From the NCBI RefSeq assembly GCF_002443255.2, contig NW_019211457.1:12149194-12213193 (forward strand): a DNA stretch of 64,000 nucleotides, in the 5' to 3' direction. Each line of letters opens with the position of its first letter. Position 1 is the first letter of the stretch. Both the position numbers and the translations under genes were made by a program. Origin of the DNA: Varroa destructor (taxonomy: Eukaryota; Arthropoda; Arachnida; Mesostigmata; Varroidae). Shown here piece after piece: positions 10,863-24,000 of the stretch. The notes below the pieces were generated by a model. The model saw only the letters and a list, made by a program, of their open reading frames with translations, did not search any database and was not told the origin of the DNA.

Positions 10863-13800
10863 GGGAAGTCGTGGTAAACTAGCTTTAAGTAATCGTTAAG
10901 AAGAAAAGTTCCGATTAATTAATTAATCTGCTTGAAATGGAAGAAATAGTTTCTGCTGAGCTTACATACGGTTTTCGCGTAAAATGGTGCATTTACAGGT
11001 ACTCGATAGGTGTAATTCTCTCGATTGACTGCGTCATTTAATTTTAGTATAGCATACAAGAGGTACGCATTATATATATACATATCACTCGTAGCTCATA
11101 AATACGCAAAAAATCCGACAGGTAAGATAGGAGCAAGTGGGTGGACCTCTGTATTAGACATGATGCTATTATTCATTCATCTGGAAAGATCCATGACGGC
11201 AAGTTACTTGGTTGGTGATAAATGTTGAAAAAGAGCATGTTAAGTTAAACAAACGATAACAGAATGATTGAATTAAGATTACAATAAAGCACTTTAATAA
11301 AATTTTTCGAAACTCCGTTTATGGTTCAAGTTGTTTTTACTGCAGTTTGTTACTGTGGATATATTCATTTGTCCTATGCTATTACATCTTTGCTACGGAG
11401 CCAATTACATTAAGGTCAAAATTAAGATTGATAAAACAAATTAGGTTTATAGTATTTTAGCCTAGGAATAGCAGACATTCAAACTGGCTTCTGTTTATTA
11501 GCTTTTATCGAATTAAAGAAGATCTAAAAGTGATGCCAGTTTCAAATTAGAGGACAATAAGCAGACTTCTAGCATTGTTTTACATGCTCATCCTGCCGCC
11601 TACATGTGTTATCGTGATTTTTCCATTGTACTACCAAATTGATACGTATTCGACAGGCCTTATAAAGGGTTGATTTGGAAAGTAAAGAACAGATTTTGTG
11701 CAAAGTATCTGCTCGTAATTGAAGAGCAGACCTACCACCGAGGATGTGGTAACCTCTTCTTGTTCTATTTACTATACGCTGCTTGCAGTTGCCTTTACAA
11801 ACATCCTTATTCATACAAATCTCCACAAGAAGTCTGAATGCCTCGGAGTAGATCGATAGTTACAATGAACGTATGCTTGCACAACTCTAGAATAATTACG
11901 CAGATCTTTTTTCCTTCTCATCAATAGATTTGTTGAAAAACTGAAAGAAGCATGTATAATACAAAGATACATCTGATATTTTTATTTCTGTCCATCGTAG
12001 AGAAATAGCTGTTCCTTTTTTGGAATTACTGTGACAGACATATGATCATCGTGGTGAGTGGTTGACTTAAAAGTGTATTTGTACAGAGCGCTACATAGTG
12101 TCAAGTAAATTATTTCCAGCGACATAGATCTCTTAGAAATGCGCCGTCATCTAAAATTGTTCAAATCTTTCACATGTTGTCGATATAGACCTCGATCAAC
12201 AATTTTCAGGACTTTTATTATATAGTCACAATAAAAACAATCGTTTCTAATCGTATAAATTACTATACTGCAAACAAACAATGTACTTTTATTAATATGA
12301 TACTTCGACGCCTATTGCCTTTATTTATAGCAAGATTTATTATTTTAAACTAATCGTTTCGACCTACATGATGTTGGGCAAAACACCTTCACTATAGCTA
12401 ATGACTGCTTAGAGAAGATATCTTTGCTTCTGTCAAAGGAAAAGTCAATAGCCAATTGTTCAAGTCAATTGCCAAGTTCAATAGGCAACTTCCAAACTTG
12501 CTATTTTTTGCCCTAAAATTTTACTCATGTTCGACGAATCAGATTTTGCTATAAGTAACAAAAATACATAAGACTTATTCTTTCCTTTTTTTTTATATTG
12601 AATTTTATATAGAAAATACGCGATCGTCCGGCTTAGCTCGCAGAAACGAACTTCAGATTTGATAAAGGTAAATAAATAATAATTCATAAAATAGGATAAA
12701 TACCGTAACAAAGAACTGCAACGCAATTGTACTATTTCCTATTGAGAAGTAGCTTCCACACCTAAATATATCGATCATAACAGGAAATTTAATATTGAAT
12801 GCGAAGAAAATTCAGCTCAAATCTATCTCGAGATTGATAAAATGATTTTAGAATGATAAAAAAAAAATAAATAAAATAAAATATTTGCTCGTTGTGGTTG
12901 ATTTTTTAATTATCTTATTGTTTGCCTGATTAAGAGTTAATAACAGAATCCAATAGTCCAATAAAAGCTAACAATATAAATCCGCAATATAAGCTATCGA
13001 AATATTCTAGGCAAAGTCGAGCGCTTTATGGAGCAAATCTGTTAGTTAAGAGGATTAATAAATATCGTGAAGCAAAAGTTACTGGAAATCTTGGCCCGAC
13101 GAGCAAACGAAAGCCACTAGGCGTAACTTTTATATTATATATTCTTATAATGGCCCCGAAAGACATGAAGAAAGCGTGAGAAACAAAGGCTATGCCAAGA
13201 GGGCAAAAGCTGAAGCAGACTCCTCAGGGCAACTACGCATCCAACTACGCATATAATAGCTGATGCCGTCAAGTTTAGCTACAATTGGATATAGGTAGAA
13301 ACTGCTTGTTCTGCCAGTCAGTTATGTCTTATTTAGAGAATTTGATATCAATTTTAGAAAAGCCATTTATTAAACTGCTATACTAATGGAACTCCAGCAG
13401 GACTAACGGGGAAAATTAGTAAACTCGATAGCTATCTCAAAACTTCAGGGGGGACTCAAAGGTGTGTTCTGCGCGCTCGACTTGGCCACTAACGCACAAA
13501 AAACCACAATAACAACACGTGACATCGGCTGAAGGCAGTGTGTGAGCATCGAACCTATAAGCACCTTGATAGAGCAGGCGGAGTCATACTTTTTTCCCTT
13601 ATCGTCCGGACCGCCGGTTCTACAGTAGTAATAAGTTTCATATTAATGGCTACTCATTAATCCTGCTCATCATTCTTTGGAGTAGCTCGAGACTTCATTC
13701 CTCGGAAAAAAGTAAACGAAGACTGAAACTAGATCTTAAATAGCATCCGAGCAAAAAAAGAAACTCCAGTTTAACTGAGACAGATAAAGAACCGAATGAT

Positions 13801-14764
13801 AAATTCGATCTAACTTACCCTAGTTGATTTTTCTGGTCAGTACCATCGGAGAGCTTGCAAAGAGGCCACATACTTCTAGATGATTGCAAGTACGTAAAAC
13901 TACTACGTAAAAATACCTATTTCTAGGTTTCTCTTATCTATGGCTCGTGGCTTAAGTACGATTATACAGTATTTTTTAGTGCCTGCTGTGGGCTGTAAAA
14001 CGCAGGTTCGATGCACAGGCAATGCTCAGCCAGGTAACTCTAATCGTAACTCTTAACTGTTCCCATCGTAATCAACCGAATATTTTAATGGGTGAAGATA
14101 AAATAATAATATCCATTATTACAATAGAGTAATTCGGCAGAGCCATATTACTCAAAAGTTCTTGCAGTAACGAAGATTCATATATTGCACTGTTCAACAA
14201 TATGCGACAGTTCGGCTGCCTCTTTAGCGCCAATAACCTCTATGCAAAATATATCATAAAATATGTCACGTTAGATTTACTTATTAGAAAGGAAAATTTT
14301 CATCAGTTTAGCTAAACGACTCTTCTATTTGTCAATAATTGTATTAGCCTATTTTAGGCCGCCAGAAAAAAGATCCTCTTAGGCTAACGCAGCTAGATAT
14401 ATTGCGGCGAACTACGTAGCGGAAAGTGGAAAAGCATAAAAAAACTGTAGGACAGAGGTCTAATTTTGCGCTCTGCTCTTTTTGTTTTTATTGCACGAAC
14501 CTTCGAATCATTGGCAAAAAATATTAATGGCTTTTGAACCGCAACTAAAGCAAATGTCTTGTTATATTTTAAAGCAGCACTTTTAAACTGAATATACGCT
14601 ATTGTGATCGACGACCTTCTGCCATTTTTCTGATCACACCATTATCCAATCACTGTAGCACTGCTAAGGCCCCTCGGCAAAGAATCGTGACAAATGATTT
14701 TAGCATCCCTCTATTAGAACTAAATGAACACCGTCAGGGTACTTCTAACAAACGATAATCTGAG
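10863..14764. other. AT-rich stretch without recognised genes
   Basis: No conserved coding sequence was found on either strand. Frames at 11025-11228 (+), 11569-11826 (-) and 12478-12726 (-) show no recognisable motif. A weak second tRNA-like pair, TGGCTCGTGG at 13941-13950 and GGTTCGATGC at 14005-14014, could be another SINE relic. Confidence 0.5.
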
Positions 14765-15260
14765 AATATGAGATAAAGAATTATGCAGCGGATATATAAA
14801 AATTTCCTATCGAAGTTCGCTCAATTTTTATAGGATAGCTAAACACGTATGTGATTTGTCACTGCCACGAAGAACGACAGCTTCCGTCCTGTTCACTGGA
14901 TCCGGTTGGCTTTTTTCAATGGCTTGTCGTAATCTTGTCAGATATTGATAGTAGGTGGTCTGATCCGTCGTTCTGCGATGGCAGCAGTTCATAATACACA
15001 TTTGCTTAGCAATTCCAGCAGGTACATGATGTCATTCATTTTGGCGTCAGCTAAAGCTTTACTACAGGTTGCGGATTTTTTTGCTTTTCGCACATTGCTA
15101 TTGTCTGCGATATATTTTTTATCAGCTATTATCAAGCGCTTTAAAAATGGCTCGATTTGATACTTTGAATCTCCAAGCCCTTTGAATCTGAACCCTACCG
15201 AAAGTTGTTCGGTTTGCCCCATGTGAATTTTTCGCAAACTTTTCAAAGGCTGCAATGGTT
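14765..15260 (-). pseudogene. Decayed mariner transposase (catalytic core and C-terminal part)
   Basis: The minus-strand frame 15255-14989 contains IEPFLKRLIIADKKYI then NSNVRKAKKSATCSKA and DAKMNDIMYLLELL. The mariner landmarks, as I recall them, are IDPFLKRIITGDEKWI, YNNVNRKRSW and SKADIHQKKVMLSVWWD. After a frameshift YYELLPSQND matches VYFELLPRNQT. YLTRLRQAIEKSQPDPVNR then matches LDKLNAAIKEKRPELVNR, and further down KLSELR.EIFIYPLHNS matches KLxELGWEVLxHPPYSP. The catalytic GDE of the first motif reads ADK here, so it is inactive, and stops and frameshifts are present. The N-terminal helix-turn-helix region was not recovered above about 15260, and no terminal inverted repeats were identified by eye. 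Confidence 0.85.
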
Positions 15261-18200
15261 TAGTTGAAACAGGCAGCTTTTAAGCTCGCTGATGCTTCGC
15301 CTAGATCAAATAAATCGAATAATATATTATCCTCGGCTTAACTGCGAAAAGGACCCCACTGTTGTTGTCGTTATTACTGTCTGTTGTACTTGACATTTCA
15401 GCTGTGAAATTGTTGTATACGCTCCTCTGCCGCCTTATCATTGCTCTTGATGGTTTTTCGTAATCGCTAGCTGACTAGTCATTCCACGACGCTACGTGGC
15501 GTAGCTCTTCGTTATCTTTTGAATCTAATTATCCTGTTTCATTCATCTTTCCGTGCCGAGATATCAAAAAAAATTACCAGACCAATGTCGCTAATCGGCA
15601 CTGAATAAACGACTTACCCAATTTGTGTCTATTATGAAGCACAATCATTTCGCGGTAATTTCGAAATAATGAAACATTTTCTGTTTATGGCTGGTGAAAT
15701 GAAGGTGGTGTAGCTGCCGAATGTATTTCCGTCGTGTACTTTGCATAATTTGAATCAAATTACGCGTCATTTCGATAATCAAAACGTACGAGAGAAAAAA
15801 AATCCTTTTATCCTTGACAAGTATTTCTGTTTTCAGAAGTATGCGTTATGCAAGTGTCCTTTGGACCGAGATTTGGCCGTGACGTGTTACGGCATAATTC
15901 GTACGATACAGCTTTGAATGTTACAAATAAAAAGATCTATTTCGTCAACTTCCGGCTATCAAGCTGAGCGAACTATCAAGCTTTACGAGTCCATTATTTT
16001 AGCAATAATGACATTCTGACACAGTCAGCCATTCATCATATGTTTATGATGACGAAGTATGTATTGACTGTCTTCCTCTCGTGGCTTCTCATAATGTAAA
16101 CATTCTTGTCTGTCATGGAACCAATCGCTTTGGGAACTTTCGAACATGTAAAGAGTATTCCTTGAATATCTGATTAAAATAAGTACGCTTTTATGTAGAG
16201 ACACTATTCAGTTCTATGAGGCGTTTTTGAGGCACTAGGCCAAGTAAGACGAAGTTGTTGATGGCTTTGCTGTAAATGTCTGACCGAGGTTGTTAGGAAT
16301 ATACGTTAGTGCATTAATAGCTTTTCCAATTTCATGATTAAATAGTAAAATATTAGGATTTGCAAACTTTGTCGCCGGCCATTTGCACGTCGTAGCATCT
16401 GGCTTGAAAGCTGCAAGCTGTTGGGCCGAGTTGTCTGTGAAAAATCCTTCACTAGGAAAGTATCACAGTTTGTTTATCGTTTCCTGATTAGCAAGGCAGT
16501 AGCAAATTCCAAATTAATTGACAATTGAACTTTGGAAAGCATTTACTGTCCGATATTAATTTGTCGAATTATACAAGTTTTATGCTGAAACACGGTACAT
16601 TTAACTGGCATGAAACCTACATAGGTTCAATAAACATAAATACACGAATACACAATTAATATTGCCTCAGCGGTAACAACTGTATTTTTAGAAATTTGAT
16701 GTTTTTTTCTATATGCGCACAGATACGCAACGTAAAGGCGAGATGTTGCTTGAAGGCGAGAAATAGCTCAGAACAATCGTCATGATTAAAGTTACATGGA
16801 TATAGTAAATGCGAAAAAAACTTGCTTGTCTTGTGGCTAACAGTTCATTTGGCCGCAACTTTTTTTTTTTTTTTTTTTGTCTTAACCTCCTGGAAAATCG
16901 GAACTCCGCCCCAGTGGAGTGTCCGGTTCAAAAGCAATTAGACGTTAGATTTGACTTCTACCTAAATACTAAAGTATTTACATCAGAGGCATTATGCATA
17001 TGGTGGTTTTCCCTACCCATAATTTATTCTATAAATGTATCTCTACAGCATAGATGGTACATCGGTTGCCGGCGTATATCTGAACACGTGTAAAGAATCC
17101 ATTAGGCAAACCTAAGTTTTAGAAGATACGGACACTGACTGAAGCGTACCAGTAGATACGAACGAAACAGAAAAAAATATATATGGTGGGTTCACACGTT
17201 AATCTTACTTACACGGTCTTTTCAGATGTCGTTAGTTTCGTTGCTATCTTTCTCCAGCAGCTCTGACTATTACCTTGTTACCACTCCAGGACGTTAAAAG
17301 TCACTTGCAGAAACTCTCGTTGAGAAATTTACTCTCATCCTTATTACTACGAGGCATAAATTGTCTGAGCAGACCAACGGCATAAAGTGGAATAACAAAC
17401 ATTTTTATGTATAACACATATATATAAAAAGATATATGGCTTCGGTAAGCGCAAGTGATAAATTATGTGGCGTACGATCACAGTATCAACTACGTCTCAG
17501 AAGGCATTCTCTCTCCATTCCAAAGTCCTTTGTGGAGCGCTAGGGAAAGGAAACACTTTTGTACTGTGTGGGCTATATACGAAAACAACATAATAATTAT
17601 ATTTTCCAGTTTTAATTGGTCATGCATTGATGACGCTAAGATAAGCTAATAAATTGTTTCTTATCTGGTACAGTTATACAATGAGTAGCGAGTGTACTTC
17701 AATAAAAACTGTTCGAAAACTGAGTCTAACTGATTACATAGTAGTGCGTTGCCCTCGCATGCGAGATGTTTGTATGCCCTCAAGACGACCTTAACTGCAT
17801 CAATTCTTTCTCTTGCTTGCCTTCCGAAAACTTCTGACCGCATTGACAACATCGACTAACTCAATAAAAAAGCTGCCCCTATCCAATAACCTGTTTTTTT
17901 TTTAATACGTTTTCAGCATTGGTATTACTAGATCACGCGCATCTGCACGTTCGAAAAGGCCCCCCCAACATTTCATGGCGATTCATTCATGCGTTTTTCC
18001 AAGTGAACCGTTAGTTTCAAGGGGTTATGGCATACAAAAACAACTCATCGCGACGCAGGACCGTGGCGAGACGCTATCAGGTATACCTATACCTATCCTA
18101 TTTTCTCCCTGGTTGTCAACGCAGAGCCTGTATGTAATTCAACATGGCGGAATATCTTCCTTAGCTTTTGCCGAATCATTTCTGTCTGATGAAGTTTAAC

Positions 18201-20485
18201 GCATGAATCGATCTCTGCCGACTCGAACACTTCCATTGTGTGGATAGAATTAATGTAGTTGTCATAAGAACAAATAATCCTATGTCGGCGTAATGTTCTG
18301 CAATGCCACATCCGTTGTATCGAAGCCTCAGCATTGATTCAAGCTGAACACTTCGTTTGTTAAATTCATTGTCGCAACTGTACATCTCTGGCTTTTAAGT
18401 CCTAATAATATAAATTAATAGACTCACAGCTGTTTCAAGATAGGAAATTAACATATGCACGCCATTATCTTGTAACAGACATTATCTATTGTGGGAACTA
18501 GTGAGTTTAAGCTTCACTCCTTTTTGATGCCATCTTCTCATACGCTCATATTTTTTTTTCTATCAGACGTCGCACGGAAGTGATTGTAGTCATCTAGTGG
18601 AGAGATCTTCTGTTACTATATGCTATAGTACTATACTCCTACGCATAATTTTTCTGTTGGTTTTCTTAATTATATGTTGTTGTACAAGAAAAATTTTCCT
18701 AATAAATTGTTAACGCAACACTTCCTTGAAAATTACATGAAATCCTCTAAGCTAGTCGGACAGCGATTTTCCGTGGTCCTGAGTGGTTTGCTTTAAACAC
18801 TAAGCTTTCACCCGTACTATATATATATATGCGATTCGGCAAACTGCTTCTGAAAGCACGATTAATGTTTGGTCCGTTCCTGAACTTATTTAGTGGCGTC
18901 TTTCTCAGGGCTGCCTCCATTGAACCACGCGCGCCACCTTACAGAGTTCAGTGTGCATGTTGTACGATATCCCCCGTTAAAGGACGTGCCTCTCGGCAAT
19001 CCCCACAAAAATAATTCGAATAGCTAAAAGGTGACCTGTTCATAAATGAAGACGTAATCGAAAGCAAATACTTTGCGCAATTAAAAAAGGGGCTTCATTG
19101 TTACTTCTGAAGTGTAACTCACTTGAAGCAATAATAGTAACATATTTGTACAGCTGATTGGCTGCATACTAACGTATTCACCCGCCTACGTGGAACATAT
19201 TTAATCCCTCTTTCAGCCTTGCAGTCTCGAGCCGGACTAGTTTATGCACCCGTATGCCTGCATTTTTGCTTATTAAGTACGACAGATTCTTAGTTCATTT
19301 CATATCTATTGCCTAATCTGTGTATCTCAGGGCTACCTCTAGTTTTGCGACCAGTGATTTATTTGTTAGAGCCACCTTCTCCGTGACCAATCCTTTTTAA
19401 TAGTGTAAAAACTTAAAAAATGATTATTCCATACGGCAATGTTATGTATATGTCCGTATCATTTCATTTGCTTGTTAAGTGGGAATAATAATGGCGTAAA
19501 AACCAAACAAAGATTCGCAAGGCTTTCGATGCGCATAGACTAGTTGTAGACATCGATTTATAATCTATACCTAAACTTTTTCAATGTCGATTGCTACATT
19601 TTATTTAGTGGCTTTTTGATACCGCACACCTCCTCCCTGACCGCTTTTCGTCCGCCAGGAACGGGATGGGGGTAGGACAGTGCGTTTGTACGGCCCGATT
19701 GAAATATTTATGTCGTCGCCGAACCCAGCAAGTGAATGCAGTTCAGTTGCAGCAGTAACCTCCGCCTCTCCTGCTCCTTTCTTGCCCCTTTCCTTCTGCG
19801 CCCTCCTCTTTTTTTGTCCAGTAGCCTCTGTTCGCCTTTTCTATCTCGCCGCAGGCACCCTTTCCTGTCGGTTTCCTTCAGGTCGATCGGGCCCTTCTGG
19901 GTTCGCAGCCGAACTAGTCGCGGAACCTTAATCTGGGAACGGATGAAATGTGTTTCACGTTATCAAGGCAGTTAGTTGCTATTTTTGTAGGATATGCTAA
20001 ACATAATCAAAACCTATTCCTATGTATTAGGACATACAAGTAATTTTAATAAATTGGAAAATAAATAGCGACAAGCTGTACAAATGAACTGAAGAGATGA
20101 GCTGAATGATCGTGTTTATTTTATATTGGAAATGAGCGTCTGCTCAAAATGTGAAGCTTCGCTGTTAAGTGCTGGAAGAATGGAAACACTCTAGGGAAAC
20201 ACCTAACGGCTCCTTCAAACTGAAGACCTACCGACCAGCTCTGTGTAAGTAGTTACCATTAAGATAGACACTGTAAATGGGGCAAGTCCACTAATTTAGG
20301 AATAAATAGCATAGCTCATTTAGTTGTATTGTATTATCGCAGAGGCTTGGTTTTTTAAGCTCAATTAAGTTTCATGCAGGAACCCTGGAAAATTTGACAG
20401 TTCTGTTTGATTGTACTGTCTCGATACAGAATTCATGTTACAAGGATGCTATTGTTGTCTGCTAACGGATTATTGTTTTGCTCAC
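15261..20485. other. Gene-poor stretch with unassigned minus-strand frames
   Basis: No gene was identified. Minus-strand frames at 17661-17852 (starts with ATG, 63 codons, charged and helical-looking) and at 18093-18311/18176-18385 (two overlapping frames) are the most protein-like, but they match nothing I know. If the candidate first exon at 20486-20641 is real, its downstream exons should lie here. A T19 run lies at 16860-16878. A local GC-rich patch lies at 19620-19960. Confidence 0.45.
16860..16878. repeat. Poly-T run (T19)
   Basis: An uninterrupted run of about 19 T on the plus strand. It could be a simple homopolymer or the poly-A tail trace of a minus-strand retroposon; no adjacent retroposon body is recognised. 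Confidence 0.85.
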
Positions 20486-20641
20486 CTTAGGCTGGGCTAT
20501 CGCACTAGCATAAGTGTGAAAGGCGGAGGAAAAACGAGATCCGTAAGAATTTGCGGCGAACTTACGATTAGATGGCCTACGAGAATATAAGGCATAAAAT
20601 TTCAAGCTGAAGGATCTCGTGCATGTCGCTTGCTTTAACAT
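20486..20641 (-). CDS. Candidate first coding exon of a mitochondrial-targeted protein (gene unidentified)
   Basis: The minus-strand ATG at 20641 opens a frame of exactly 52 codons ending at a consensus donor (CCTAAG/GTGAGC at 20486/20485). The peptide begins MLKQATCTRSFSLKFYALYS and has no aspartate or glutamate in 52 residues. It is rich in R, K, S, A and aromatic residues, as in a mitochondrial matrix presequence. The frame stays open upstream only to a non-ATG codon near 20689, so 20641 is the first ATG. It lies head-to-head with the sarcoglycan, with about 390 bp between the two ATGs, a common layout for a shared promoter. I could not recover downstream exons with a known domain, so the product is unknown and the exon could be chance. 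Confidence 0.35.
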
Positions 20642-21029
20642 GGCGATTTTCCGATGTAAGTTTACTAAGACAAATTGTCCTAACGCCAAAAGAATAAAAA
20701 ACCTTAGAGTTTAGTCAGTCGAGCTAAGTTAAGCGATACACGATAAGCGATTATGTCCATCGGATTACGGAACTATTCTACTGAAGGTTCTATAGAAGCA
20801 AAAAAGAATCACCATATAACTCTATACTAAATCGTCCGAATGTTGGATTATTACTATTACTATACCACGATAATTTTTGAAACAAACACTTCGAGCCGTT
20901 TGGGATTCATTAGTATAAGTTGAATTGTCTATTCGTAATAATTAATTAAGCTCAAAGCAAAGATTGGTCAGATGCTAACAAACTAAATTCCTGTCAACAG
21001 AACAGCGCACCATAAAGCAACATACAAAT
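20642..21029. promoter_or_regulatory. Putative bidirectional promoter region between the candidate exon and sarcoglycan
   Basis: About 390 bp separate the minus-strand ATG at 20641 from the plus-strand ATG at 21030. I see no obvious TATA box or initiator that decides a start. The assignment rests only on the divergent layout and depends on the minus-strand exon being real. Confidence 0.25.
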
Positions 21030-24000
21030 ATGGGCGAGCCGATACGCTCCAGTGTAAAGTCGCAGGTAGGCCGACTCGAGGCGCTTCCAAATGGGAAGAA
21101 GACTTCAAAAGCCCAGCAGAATAATTTGTCTCCGAGCGTCTCTCTGATTTCGCTTTTTCTTTGTGTAGGACTTGTCAAGGGAATTGCCCCTGATATAGTC
21201 AAAGCGGACCATGGTGGTATGTAGATACTGCATTCGATGCTTATAGTCTAGTTGCCAGATTCAAATATTTAGACAAGTAATCATCAAATTCAGTAATACT
21301 GCTTCAGGTTCAATCCCACTGAAGTACTACAAGCGCCCATATACGAATTATCGGTATCTTTAAGTTAATTGTTTGTCAAACCTCCGTACTTGTTTTTACT
21401 TTACAGGTTGCATCTGATCATTATTTAATCTTGAATCCCTTTATTGCGTCAGCATATATTTTTTCTTATCTATATGTACGTATACTGTTTTACTACCTAT
21501 TCTAAGTCAGATTTAAATACTTAATGACAGTAGTACTCAGTGTTTATTTTAAAAGCTAATTCGATTAAAAAACTAGCTACGCTAGTTGTACACCACCAAA
21601 AAAGAGGTGGTCAAAATATACCAGGTATTCCGTGCGTTTTGCAAAACACAAAATGGCAGCATAAATATATGTTTAAAATTTGTTTTAATTCGAATTCAGT
21701 TTCGGGCGTAGAATTTCCTCCTATCGAGGAACTGTCATCACCAACCGACGCTGTAAACAAGTTAACCATCGCGTCACCCGAAACATCGTATCCGAAAGTT
21801 GTAATTTTCACGAACCAGCTGTACCGTCTACGATTATTAGGTCTCAACAACCCAATTCCAGGTTAGACGACAGTGAGTCTTTATTGATTCCACAAGAGAA
21901 GGCAACACAGAAAGTATTGATAGAGCAATATTCAGCAGCACCTAAATCTTATGTGGAAGCTTCAAACCCTATAACATACCATTGACTTTAACATACCTAA
22001 AACTCTGTTTCTACGGCAACGAACATTAACAAAGGTCAGACAAATATCATCATACAGAGTAAAGCATATAGAGTAAACATAAGGTCATAACAAAACGCGG
22101 ACTGCAGGAATGAAATAAACGGTTGAGCGAACGATCCAAAATAAATTACGGTTGAAGATTATGAATTTCTAATAATATCTAAGTTAAATAGTAAATACCG
22201 GGACCTCCGGGAATGTTTTGGGGCCTTTAAGGTGAGTACTAAATCTGGCTTGATCACTTTGGATAGCCGTTTGATTCTATCGTAACCTTGTAATATTGCG
22301 AGGAGTGAAGCTTCTTTATCTTATATCTTTTCTAATAGTTATTCAATGCTTAAATCGTTTATAAATTAAAAGATTTCTTTATATATTAAAATCTTTTTCT
22401 TACATTATTTGTAAAAATTGATCATATCGTTTGTTAGTTTAAATAGTGCAATGGTGACCGAAAGAAGATACCACTGGTAAACGTTTATTTAATTCTTTGA
22501 AGAATATTTTAGATTCCTTGAACCAGAGCTCAAGACTTCTTTCTTCTCAAATCTAATTTTATTTTTAAGCTAAATTTATTTTTGACATATTGAATTCATA
22601 AATATTCATCATAACATGCCAAAACCGTCATCGAGATAGAAATAACTTACTAGCAGAGTGTCCACTTCGTGAACCGTCCGCTTTGTCCTTTAGCCTTTAA
22701 TGTCAGTCACTAGAAAGAATGACCGGCGAGGTCGAATATTCCTGTCAAAAAAAAGTCGATTAAACTTGGGGATGGCTAATGATGTCACCTGAAGATCGTA
22801 CACAGAGCTGTTGTGCTAAATATGGCAACACATTTTAGATTTTGGAATATGTTGTCAAGAACCACATAGTGTAATTACTAGATTTTGGGGATATCACGCT
22901 TTTATCCGGGTAATCATACTCCAACTGCCCAAACTCTCTCTAACAAATTTTCATGAAGTATCATTTGTCTCGAGGCTGTTACATGTTGTACATCTTGTAT
23001 GTAATTGAGCATAATGATAACCAGAAAAGGTCGCAGACAATTTTCAATGAGCGCACGGATACCACGTAACCCTTATAATATTCCGACTATGGAGAAGCGT
23101 TTTTTTCCAGATTTGTCCCCACAATATGGACGCAATAGTAGAAAACAAAATACTTTCTCATGATGCCTCTTGAGGTAGACGAAAGTATCCGGGGTACGCG
23201 TGTAGGTATTTCCCTGGTTGCTCAGAGTTGAATTTTATGTGTATTACAATTAACAACCAATGAAGTAATAAACGCTTTGTTATACAGGCGCAACCTTTTC
23301 ACATGTGGCTTCAGTTGTTGGCTATCCGGATTTGCCGAGGTGGACATTTCTACGACCTCATAAGGAAGACCTCCTCCTTTATGGGAGTCAACCAAACAGC
23401 GGGCTTGTTAATATTCAGGTAATTCGAGGCATTTGGTGGAATATCGAAGCTTTATTCAAACGTAACAATTGATTACAACTGTGGCAACAATAATTTGTTG
23501 TTAGGCGCATTTTTCTAGGTATGCCGTTCACCTCATTATTTCCCCTAAATATATTCAGTAAAAATAATGATCCGTAGCAACTAGTAGTTTTTCAAAAATT
23601 AAAAAAAATTCTAACACTTTGTTGATATCAGCGTCGCTTCTTGTTAAAAAGAAAAACAGCACTCATAAGACCACTCGTTGTGCACAATGTATTTTTGACG
23701 TCTAAAGTAGGAAGTGCTATGCTTCTCATATATGTGTAACATAAACAATTGTTTATCGATTGTGAATTAAATTATATGTTAATTGTGAATTTTTCATTCT
23801 ACTGTTCACGTAGTTAACTTAGATTATGTCAATGGGTAGTTGGTACGCGCCTGACTTTGTCAGCCACTAAAATGCTTCAAAAGTTTTTTATCACTATTAT
23901 CAATGTATTGGGACCCTTTTGTAACCTATTTATGTTATCAATTGGCAAAACATGCTTGGATTATATTTAAAACAAATTTAAGCAATTTCAGAAAAAGATC

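Noticed and set aside
21307..21317. Perfect tRNA box B (GGTTCAATCCC) considered as a tRNA gene
   Set aside because: Flanking bases cannot form T or acceptor stems; kept only as a weak SINE-type trace.
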